A stretch of DNA of 64,000 bases, from NCBI GenBank assembly GCA_963678675.1, contig OY783197.1, forward strand, positions 14,776,460 to 14,840,459, read 5' to 3'. Of the stretch, positions 43,885-53,852 are shown piece by piece. This DNA comes from Xiphydria camelus. Its lineage: Eukaryota > Arthropoda > Insecta > Hymenoptera > Xiphydriidae. Within the stretch, counting starts at the first letter, position 1. Every line of letters starts with the position of its first letter. Below the pieces are notes generated by a model. That model searched no databases. It had not been told where the DNA came from and saw nothing but the letters and a program-made list of their open reading frames with translations. Both the position numbers and the translations under genes were made by a program.

Positions 43885-46800
43885 ATGGCTTATGTGGGGG
43901 TAGAGTTTATGGAAAATGGGGCAATAGGACTCGTCCATTCTTCGTGGTTCACTCCTTTAAAAAACGATGTTTTATGGCCGCCATATAAAACGTCGAGTTC
44001 GTTTAATAGAGCGTTGATTAATGCGGAAGAACCTGACGAAACAACTTGGACAGTTTTTGCCGTTAAGCGTTGTTTTTTTGAATGTGGTGGGTACACTTAA
44101 ATTTGCTTTATTAGGATATTTGAGTGTAGTACCGTTCTAAAAGTTCTAATACCTATAATGTGTCCCAGAGCTGGCCAAGTACTCGTATTTTTACAAGTAA
44201 AAAAAATACGAGTACTTTTGTACTGCACGAGTATTTTTTATTTTAGAGTACTTACTTATTTCTCGTACTTTAAAATTTAAAAAAATACTCGTAAAAAATA
44301 CTGGTAACTTATCGAGTATTATTTACGAGTACTCTTTTCCAATTTTAAAATACGAGCAATAAGTACTCTAAAATAAAAAAATATTCGTACAAAAGTACTC
44401 GTATTTTGTTTTACTCGTAAAAGTACGAGTACTTGGCCAGTTCTGATGTGTCCAGGATAAAGTTTATTATAGAGACCTTTCAAATGCATGTTTGTTTAAT
44501 CACAATAGTTGTAGCTTTTACTTACTCCCTTTGTACTTATGTAGATACCTTCTTTTGTTTTATAGACGACATTAAAAAGGCACAAAAAAAATTAAAAAGT
44601 GCGAATGCTCTTCAGATGTGCACACAACTACTGAGGCGTCAGATTGTGAAAAACGATCGAAAAGACGAATTAAACCAAAAAAAATCTCTTCCAGCAGTTC
44701 AAGTGATGAGGATTCAACGACACCTCGAACGACACTAGCTAGACCTCCGGGTTTTGATAAATTGAAATCTCCGTCAGGACTGTCATCCCCAATATATGCC
44801 AAAAAAACTCTTAGTACCACGGATGTCGCAACAAATAGTAAGTGTTAATTTACTTATATCAGTTCCTGTATGATTTTGCTATTCTTTAAAACGGATTCGC
44901 CGAAAATTTAAAATATTTAATATTCACTCGATATATATCGGATAAATATTATTGATATATATCGTGATACTTATTCATCATTGATATATATCCTGATATA
45001 CCTACTATGTAAAATAGGTTGAAATCTATGTACCTATCCATTGGTCGATTATCAGGCAAAAATTATTTTTTCTGCTAGCGTAAAGTAAAACAAAAGCGCA
45101 GGAGATAACAATTTGATGTTTACATTTAAATTTAGCAGCTCACATTTTTATATCAAGCATTTTAAATGTTTTTCTTTCCTCGAATAGGTGTAGGTGAGTC
45201 GTTATTTTCCGAACGAGAAAAACTTACTACCCGTTGTGCAACACCTGGAACCTCGAAAGTTTTAAACAGAGTTTGTATTGGTAAGTGTCACAATTTTTTT
45301 TATGTACTCAACTATTTTTTTCCGAGCGGTACCTACATAAATAGCTATTTTCTATTCGTTCCATAAAGTCAATTTTTGCGCCCTCAAAATAAAATCCAAA
45401 GTGAGCCATTTCCAAAAATGATCGCATTAAAATAGAAGCCTTAGGTGAAAAAATGTTTGACGAGATCATAAGTGTGTTACGTGACTGTCATATTTTCTTT
45501 CGTTTTTTTAAGTGACTGCAGATGTACTTAAATGATTCGTTTGTTTATGAAAAATAAAAAGGTGTACCAAATTTCAAGCCGATATCTTCAAATAGGACAA
45601 CATTTCGGCCATTTCAGGCAGATGTTTGTGGGCGACAAAATAAAACTATTCCAAATTACTTTTCTAAGTACACAATATTTTCTGTCTTGATACATGGACA
45701 ACATAGCCTTTATTTTTAATGATAATTCATAAAAAGGAATAAAAATTATGGGTTTCCATTTAACAAAATGAACATAAATGGGCTCGTATACTTCGGTCAT
45801 GTCATATTATGTCATGTCAAATCATTGTTTTTTTATATGATTTTATATCGAACGTTTTTGTTTTCTTGAATAGGAGATGATGTGTCATTTTCCGAACATG
45901 ACAATCAAATCCATTCAGCTGGAAGCTCGATCGTTGTAAGCAGAGTTGGTAAGTGTCAAAAACTTACAGCAATTATTTTTTATGCTTGATATGGCATAAC
46001 ACAGTTCAATATTTTTTAAGAAAATTATTTTGCTTTTTTCCATTTTCAGTTGTATTCAATTCATCAAAAAAGCGTACAAACTAGAAAATTCAACGAACCC
46101 GAATTGTGACAGTTTTAATACATTTCCAGCAAGTACTCTCAAAATCAGGGTGCGTTTATTTTGCTGGTTTGTACGCTTTCTTATGAATACAACAAACTGT
46201 ACATTGAGGTTTGCATTTAATTTTTTTTCTAGGCTTAGAAAAAATTTTTCAAGAGGTTAGAAAGCTACGCGAGGAGGTGAAGGAAGTCAAGGGCTTGCTA
46301 AAGCAATCGACAAATATTGTGACTTCCGGATTACCTAGGGACCTTCCTATCGATTTTCCAATCACTACTCGAGCAGATTTTGAGGTTTTCGAAGATCATT
46401 ATAAAGTTGAAGAAAAACGTCCTGAATTGGTGTGTATTGTTTATTTTTTTACAAATGGCTGCACGTAATCGATGACACCAAGCATATATTCTTATGGAAT
46501 TTGCTGATGTCGTTGTTATGACGTAGCCGCCATCTGAAAGAAATTCATATATATATATTTATTTCACAATCTACTTACAAATAGGCGGCCATGACGACCT
46601 GACAGATTCCACCGCGTATACTATTTTGGCAGGTTGACATTAAGCGTTTCAAAAAGTTAGGTTGATTTAAGCTGCTAACTGATTTCGGGGTGTTGCCAAA
46701 TATCATAAATTTTCATATGGAATGGGGATATTTTATAATTAATTTTTAATTGACCTCAAATAATACTATGAAATATGGCAATGCTGCACAATAATAAAGA

Positions 46801-47487
46801 TTAATCAATGCCAATTTGACATATTTATAACCTTTAATTCAACAAATGACGTTCCTTATGGAGTTTAAGTAGTTATGCCAACATTAAAATAAATTTATTG
46901 CTCGAGTTATTGCCAAACGGATAAAAAAATATCATAGCCACCTATTTGTTATTTAGATTGTGAACAGATTATATGTGTAAACGTTTAAAAAACCTGGTGA
47001 GAAATAAATTTTAATTTAAAAAATCGAAATTTGAGCAAAAGATATATTTTGTGTTTTGTTGCACTCATCAACGTTTAAATTTTATATTATTCCTGACTGA
47101 ATACCTAAATAAAAAAATCTTACATACTCAACCTTTTTCTAGGCTTCATACTTTTCTACGCTAGGTGGTAACGGAACCACCGGGCACGTCAACAGAATTT
47201 TAAGACTGGTAATGTCAAATAATTTGGCGTGTCAGTATAACTTTGCTGGACAAAGAAATGAAAAGCGGGCGTTCAGTGAGACAAATCTGAAGAAAATAAT
47301 TATACGTAAGTATTATTTACTTGGGAAGTTAAGATCTTTACTTAATTTAAATTATTTTTCTCCAGGTGGCATCCAAATTAAACAGCCAGCCGTAACTGAG
47401 GCCGAGATAGAAAATGTCATTAAGATATGGCTGAAACATGCTAAGCAGCGTATTCAAAGAAAACGTGTCAGGGATCTCAATGAATAA
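43885..47487 (+). CDS. DUF4806-type protein, seven coding exons, carried by the EnSpm-like element
   Basis: Exons by GT-AG: 43885-44086, 44566-44837, 45188-45280, 45874-45948, 46233-46429, 47143-47305, 47366-47487; phases fit across all junctions. The N-terminus (VHSSWFTPLKNDVLWPPYK) matches the start common in arthropod DUF4806 proteins. A Ser-rich acidic linker and a coiled part (IFQEVRKLREEVKEVKGLL) follow, and then the DUF4806 core (LPIDFPITTRADFEVFEDH, GGNGTTGHVNRIL, FAGQRNEKRAF). The function is unknown; in a transposon, a DNA-binding partner of the transposase is plausible (inference). An A8 run in exon 2 (about 44584) appears one base short, shifting the frame: either decay or an assembly error. 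A hAT MITE sits in intron 1. Confidence 0.75.
44166..44445. mobile_element. hAT-type MITE in intron 1 of the DUF4806 gene
   Basis: Ends CAGAGCTGGCCAAGTACTCG and inverted CAGAACTGGCCAAGTACTCG, with a perfect 8-bp TSD ATGTGTCC (44158-44165, 44446-44453). 280 bp, AT-rich, with many TACTCGTA words. Confidence 0.93.
44838..47142. other. Introns of the DUF4806 gene
   Basis: Between the listed exons the sequence is AT-rich with many stops. A short tandem of ATATATATCG words lies at 44930-44995. The frames at 45588-45800 (minus) and 46030-46260 extend into intron and are not supported as genes. Confidence 0.6.
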
Positions 47488-47601
47488 GAATATGTTTCTG
47501 GTTTTTTCTTAACTTTTGTGTAAATTTCAAATAGTTTTTTTATAACTTTTACGTTCTGTTTTAACTTTGTCGTTTTAAAGTTTAAAGAGCCTGGTTTTAA
47601 C

Positions 47602-49729
47602 ATGTCAGAGCATCGTAAATCGAGTCGTAAATTGAAAGAAGTTGTTGGCCCAAGACAGAGATGTCGAAGGGCTTTAGAAACTACCAAACAGGAATTTAGT
47701 TCTTGTGCCATGATAGTTAACGATGATAATTTTTCCAACAGTTTCATAAATAATTCAAATAGTTGCCTTATTAATACAATAAATGACAGCAATTTCAAAT
47801 TAACCCCTGTGGAAGAAGCCTCATCAGGCCATTCAGATGACTTGAGTTTTAATTCTGGTGTTTTAGATGACCAAATGTTTTCTGATAGTGAAAGTATTAG
47901 TAGTAATAAAAACAAATTTGAATTTTTAAATTCAGATGACAATAATTCTGATCTTCCACCAGATGGAAATTATTTTTGTAAACAATTAAAAGAATGGGCT
48001 ATAAAGCATAAAATGTCTCTTTCTGCTTTAACAGATCTACTTCATATACTGTCTGATTATCACCCTGAAGTCCCGTTGGATGGTAGAACTTTACTGGTAA
48101 CTCCTATTTCAACGTCTATAGTTGAATTAGAAACGGGCCAGTTCTGTTACTTTGGCATTAAAAGATCACTTGCTGCACTTCTATCAGATAATGTATCGGT
48201 TGATCAAATTGAACTCTCCTTCAATGTTGACGGCATTCCACTCTTTAAAAGTTCTAAGTCACAACTTTGGCCAGTGTTAGGACTAATTAAAAATATTTAT
48301 AACTGTAAGCCGTTTACAATTTCAATATTTTGTGGAAAAAGTAAACCTAGATCCTTAACTGATTTTCTTGCTCCATTTATAAAAGAGTTGAACTTTTTAT
48401 TACAAAATGGTTTTGTTAGTGACTCTGGAAAACATTATAATGTGGTGGTTCACAGTTTTGTTTGCGACGCACCCGCCCGCGCTTATTTAAAAGGTACTAA
48501 ATCACACACTGGTTATTCTTCTTGTGACAAGTGTGTAGTATATGGTGAATATTTGAACAACAAAGTGGTTTATGACAGTCTAGATTCTCAAAAACGGACA
48601 AACATATCTTTTAGACAACAACTTGATGAAGATCATCATGTGTCACAAACACCATTGCTTGAATTACCAATCGATTTAATTAAATGTTTTCCCACAGATT
48701 ACATGCACAATATTTGCTTGGGGATAATGAGAAAGATACTTAATACCTGGATAAGAACAGGCCCTCTACAGGTTAGGTTGTCAAGTCAAAAGGTAAAAAT
48801 CATATCCGAACGTTTGCTTTCTCTTAAAAAAATGATGCCCATCGAGTTCAATAGAAAACCTCGCTCTTTAGAAGAATTACAGTATTGGAAGGCCACCGAG
48901 TTTAGAAACTTTTTAATTTATTATGGTCCCTGTGTTTTAAAAGATGTCTTGAGTGTCCCTGTGTATGAGAACTTTTTGTTATTTCATTTCTCCATATCAA
49001 TCCTATTATCTGAAGTTCATTTAAGAAGATTTGGTACCGAATTTGTAAGAAATATGATAAATGTGTTTATCAATCACCTAAAAACTTTATATGGCTTAGA
49101 CTTTCTTGTGTACAATGTTCATTTGTTGTCCCATCTCTGTGATGATGTGGATCTGTTTGGTGTTCTCGATAACTTTTCGGCGTTCCCTTTCGAAAATTAT
49201 TTAGGGCAGCTAAAATCATTAGTTAGATCACCTAAATTTCCTTTACAACAAATTCATAGGCGACTTAAAGAAAAAGATGATATAATCACAAAATCTAACT
49301 GTCAGTTAAATAATTTTGAGGTAAATTATGAACATTCAGCGGGCCCCCTTATTTCATGCTTTGACTTTAACTGGTGTAAACAATTTTAAAAAATTAATTT
49401 CCAAAATGCAACTCTATCAATATTTGCTCATTCCCGGGCAGATTGTTATGCCTTGGAAGCAAACAAAAAAAAAAGTTATTGAAATATACAATATAGCAAC
49501 AAATGATAAGAATGGAATATTTATTATTGGTAAGGAATTTCTATCGTATTCTGATTCATATTTGTATCCATATGCTTCTAGTGAACTATTTATTTTTGCC
49601 CTTGAAAATAAGTTATCAAATCTTAAAGTTTGGCCGGTTTCTGAGATATTTTGTAAATGTGTTGTTTATTCTTTTAAAGGTGAAACGTTAGTAGCTATGC
49701 CTATATTACACAGTTTATATAATTCTTGA
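47602..49729 (+). pseudogene. EnSpm-like (CMC) transposase
   Basis: Open from ATG 47602 to a TAA at 49387 (595 codons). The predicted core has D210 (NVDGIPLF), D289 (VCDAPARAYLKG) with the Cys pair SSCDKC, D366 (TDYMHNICLG) and E531 (FPFENYLGQL), the DDE pattern of CMC transposases. The last part of the protein continues past the TAA and, after a slip in an A run near 49468, reads VIEIYNIATND to 49729. So the copy has one stop and one frameshift, both near the C-terminus. It starts 115 bp after the DUF4806 stop with no promoter of its own visible, which suggests a shared or alternatively spliced transcript. Confidence 0.85.
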
Positions 49730-49989
49730 AATTTCAGAGTGTAAAAAATGGTGTACGAGATTCACAGGTGATAGATATAGGTAGAGTATAATATAAACTA
49801 TTCAAAATTTTTGAATTATTATTGAACAGGTTTTAGTTTTGAAAACATTAACTTTTCAATTTACGACAAAAGATTTTAAGATGAGTTCGATACATAAAGT
49901 TTATAACAAAATTTATACTGTTTATAACCGTTTAAAATAAAAATTTTACACTTTAAATGAAAGTTTTTTAATAAGCATTATAAAATATA

Positions 49990-50212
49990 TCGTCTTACAG
50001 TGACGTGAAAAACACGTGCGAGAAGACGTGAAAATCACGACTAAAGAGTCGTCAAAAACATGTTCCGAAAGACGTCATAAACACGTCATTCAAATGACGT
50101 CATCGGTCTGAGACATTAGGATGTCATTTTCACGTCATAATCACGACATCCGTCACGTCATTTCTAGTGATCGAATGACTAGTTTTTCACGTCATTATCA
50201 CGTACATCTGCT
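49990..50212. repeat. Right subterminal ACGTCA/TGACGT array of the EnSpm-like element
   Basis: More than a dozen CACGTCAT, GACGTGAAAA and GACGTCAT words in about 210 bp, in both orientations, mirroring the left array. Confidence 0.8.
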
Positions 50213-50526
50213 ACCTGGGGCATATCACGTGCGAATTTTGAAATTCGAAATTTCTAACCACAAAGTTCATTTGCGTACGTTTATATTTTCATTTTTGTTG
50301 TTAGTTTATTTCGAATGAAGATTGTTTTTTCTAATGCAGAATAGTGTTTAAAAGGAAAGAAAAATTCATATAAAATAACAAGTATTTAGTTCTAAAATCC
50401 GCCGCCACATGCATGAATTTGACATATTATAAAACCACTAGTGGTGCTAAATTCAAAGTAAATATAGGTGTAAAATAGAATAGATTTTTTGCCCCATTAT
50501 TTTACACTACACATTTTTTATTTCAG

Positions 50527-52140
50527 GATCGTATATGTGTTCCTCCTGCATGCTCAGAAGTTGGATGTGCTCATTTGAATCTTCAAAGAAAAATGAAATT
50601 GTTCAATGATTTTCATAAAATACATTATGACGATCAATCTCTTTATCTTCTAAGATGTATATCGTTAAAGGAGCCTGCACGCAGGAGAAGTGGAAAGAAT
50701 GACGGCAATTCCAAGAAACTTGCTTCGTTTATCTATAACATAAACGATAAGCAGGTGTGTAAGAAAACATTGCTTAACACTTTCTCAATTACATTCCGCC
50801 GCATTCAAACACTGCAATCTAAACTTAAGGATGGCATTTCCATTCCTAAAGACCAAAGGGGCAGACATAAAAACCGACCTCATGCTCTTAAGGACAACGA
50901 AAAAGATTTGATAAGGCAACATATAAACAGTTTCCCAAAACAAACAAGTCATTATTCAAGGACAAGAACTGAAAAAGAATGCCTTAGTCCTGATTTAAAT
51001 TTATGCAAAATGTATCGTCACTTTAAAGAACAATATCCAAACCTGTCAATTAGCCGTGCCACCTATCAACAAATTTTTCATAACGATTTCAAGCTCCGAT
51101 TTGGAGTTCCAAGGTCAGACACATGTAGGTATTGTGATTTGACTTACATGAAATTGGTTAGTGCAAATACAGAAGAAGAACGTAAAAAGATTTCCGCAGA
51201 AAGAGAACTGCACCATCGTAAGGCTGAAGCAGGGTATACATTTTTAGAAGATGATAAAAAAACTGCCATAAATAATAAGAATGTTGTTGTTATATGTGTT
51301 GACCTCTAGCAAGTATTGTTTTGTCCAACACTCGCGCATTCATCAATGTTTTACCAACGACAACTTTCATGTTATAATTTTAATATTCACGATCTTGGAA
51401 CTAATAGGGCTACTATGCACGTATGGGATGAAACCATCGCAAAACGAGGATCTGCAGAAGTAGCCTCATGTATTTTGAAATACGTTGTGGATAACTTTAA
51501 AAAATTGCAGAAAGGTGAAAAACGCACGCTTATTGTTTGGTCCGATAGGTGTGTGGGTCAAAATAACAACTGGAGGATCGTGGCTCTATATTTTTATATT
51601 ATTCAGGTAGGTTATTTCACGGAAGTGCATCAAAAGTTTTTGTGTTCCGGACATAGTTTTCTACCCTGCGACCGAGACTTCTCACAAATTGAGAGAGTAA
51701 AGAAAACTGCAAAAGTTATGATACCCTTAGAATGGAAAGATGTAATAGCAGAGGCTTGTATAAATTCATCATTTTCAATCGTTTTTATGCAACGAGCAGA
51801 CTTTAAAGATCTAGGTGGATTGGAAAAAATGATGAATAAGACCATCACCAAAATTACTGAGGTAATGTGGATAAAGCTGTTTGTGATGATCCTATGGTGG
51901 CAAACTTCCGAAAGTCCCATAACATAATGCGCCCATGGGAACAGTTTCAGATTATAAAGAGAAAGCGTGGCAATCAGTTACATAAAATTAATGTTCCTGG
52001 TACATCAGCTTTATCACTTTTGTACGATGCACCTTTAAAAATAGGTAAAGAGAAAAAGGATAATCTAATGGACACATGACTCAGTACTTAGACGATAAGT
52101 ACAAATACTTTTATAACAATATAGCTTGTGAGGATATTTA
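50527..52140 (+). pseudogene. Sola-like transposase, exon 2
   Basis: Begins after TTTTTTATTTCAG at 50526, in phase with exon 1. A Cys cluster (CVPPACSEVGCAHL) is followed by a basic region and SHYSRTRTEKECLSPDLN, FGVPRSDTCRYCD, then the catalytic VICVDL (about 51288) and IVWSDRCVGQNNN (about 51534). The codon after VICVDL is a TAG stop (51307), where relatives have Gln. A frameshift near 51860 leads into VCDDPMVANFRKSHN. A second near 52070 leads into MTQYLDDKYKYF. These lesions inactivate it. Confidence 0.75.
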
Positions 52141-52648
52141 AGTCATTCCTTAACAAAAGTTAAATGTCCAAATAAATAAGTTCAACAAAGCGTTTGTGTC
52201 TTCTTTTTCTTGCGCCCTGATCATAATACGAATTATATGTTTTGTATAACATTTTACCGTAATATAAATACCAAAAGGTTACTACATTATATTACTAATA
52301 TGACATGTATTCTCTGAATTTAATGTTCTTAGATGGTGCTTAATGATCAATGAATAGTAGTGCTATAGGAGAACAAAGATTTATGTCACGTTACAATGGA
52401 ACAATGATTCATGTTGTACTACATAAATCGTTATTCCACTGAGAAAAAAAGATGGCATACATTTTTTCTTCTTTAAAGTAAAGGAAGGGATTAAATTTAG
52501 ACTTCACCCAATATTTGCATTTACAGGAATGTGTCTATGCGCGTTTTGACGTAAAAGTATGAAAAATGAACTTCTAAATTGTTTTCCTTTGTTTCTGTAA
52601 AATTTTCGAAATGCAACATAGATTGTTGTTCCGGTGAACGCTTCAATT

Positions 52649-53481
52649 AATGAAATCGCCACCGAAGGTGTCTCTGCACGGATTGACTGTTCTGTGATAC
52701 AGATCCCTTCGTCTAACCTTCAGTTTCCCCAGCCTTGTTGTTCGAAGCAAACTTTTCCACCACACACTCCTAGCAAAGTGTCTTCACCTGATTTTGACAC
52801 TTGCACGCTGTCTAGTACCAACATGGTACAGGAATCGCAAGAAAAGCCACTTATTTTTCTCCAGAAGAAATCGCTCCCATTCCAAAAGCAGGTCCCCATA
52901 AAAAGATGAATGCTAGACGTGGAAAAACAACGATATTAACATCAATTCCTAATTATAATAAAATAAAACATGCTGCAACTCCAAATCAAAAAACTGAAGC
53001 TGTGAAGCGTGCAAAAAGAAGCTTGACAGAAAAAGGAAAAAAGAAGCCAGAGTTATTGTAGACGAGAATACTACAAGTTCTGAGAGCTCTGTTAATGAGA
53101 ATTTGTGTCAAGATTCCAGAAATTCCGAAGATTCCAATGAGTTGGAATATTACCCGAAACCACTGGAATCTATTGCAGTGCCAGTAGTTATAGGTGACAT
53201 AAAAGAAGGGGATTTTTTGTTAATCAAGCTGACTCCAGATCAGAATAAACATAAGACAGCCAAATTATTTCTTGCTCAGACATTTATTGTACAAAATCAA
53301 GAGGATCAGGGAGAAACTCCAAGTGGAACCGCGCGATGTCCGTTTCCTTAGACAGTACAGACAAACCCGTGATATTTTTATTTTTCCTGACGTACCGGAC
53401 GAAAGTATTGTATGCAAAGATGAAATATTAGGTAAAGTTAATGCAAAAACTATGCCACGGGGAAAAATACAGATTTTTTAG
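52649..53481 (+). pseudogene. Tigger 2 transposase, C-terminal part
   Basis: Continues the reading cut at 41687: NEIATEGVSARIDC, a Ser/Pro-rich linker, a Lys-rich stretch, then ESIAVPVVIGDIKEGDFLL and, after a frameshift near 53325, FLRQYRQTRDIFIFPDVPDE to 53481. The FP-x-D end is typical of this transposase group. Poly(A)-like AATAAAATCC at about 53576. Confidence 0.75.
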
Positions 53482-53852
53482 ATATATTTTTTCTTAAGAG
53501 AATGGTTCTGTTTTGCAATGACTTGTTACTTTAAGAATAAGGTCAAAACACTTTTATTTTTGTATTTTTATTATAATAAAATCCTAAGCTAAATACCTTT
53601 GAGTTTTATTATCAGAAATACTAGATAATTCTCACAGTGTAGTTAAAGCTTCTTTCCACTTTGCCCCATATGAAATTTCACTTTGCCCCATATATGGGGC
53701 AAAGTGGAAATTTTGCAAAGGTTTTAAAAAAATTAATTTTTAATCAAACTATTTTATATTTGATTATGAAAACAATATTATTGCATAGTCTAAACATTTA
53801 GCTTTCCATACATATAATATCACGATAATGTATGATCATCATCGTAGAGGTA

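Larger units (their letters stand above)
42170..50220 (+). mobile_element. EnSpm-like (CMC) transposon inside the intron of the Sola-like transposase
   Basis: Ends CCCCAGGTAGCAGAGGTACG and, inverted, CCCCAGGTAGCAGATGTACG, matching on through TGATAATGACGT. About 8.05 kb. It carries a spliced DUF4806 gene and a transposase on the + strand, and dense ACGTCA-type repeats at both ends. No clear TSD is seen: flanks GTGGTG and CATATC do not match. The match to EnSpm rests on the transposase, not on CACTA-like termini. Confidence 0.75.
41688..52644 (+). mobile_element. Sola-like DNA transposon (4-bp TSD) inside Tigger 2
   Basis: The left end GAAGCGTGCACCGGAATAAC and the inverted right end GAAGCGTTCACCGGAACAAC match onward through ATCTATGTT and CATTT. 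AATT is duplicated (41684-41687, 52645-52648), and joining the flanks restores a sensible Tigger reading (QPSSI then NEIATEG). Subterminal GGAAYAATGATCTATGT repeats occur at 41748, 41838, 42060 and near 52400. The 4-bp TSD and the transposase type fit the Sola superfamily as I remember it; the superfamily name needs a search. Confidence 0.75.

Noticed and set aside
47454..47942. 162-codon minus-strand frame over the start of the EnSpm-like transposase
   Set aside because: Antisense to the well-supported transposase; no motifs.
42160..50230. Host DUF4806 gene independent of a transposon
   Set aside because: The gene lies wholly between exact inverted ends together with a transposase and inside another element's intron.
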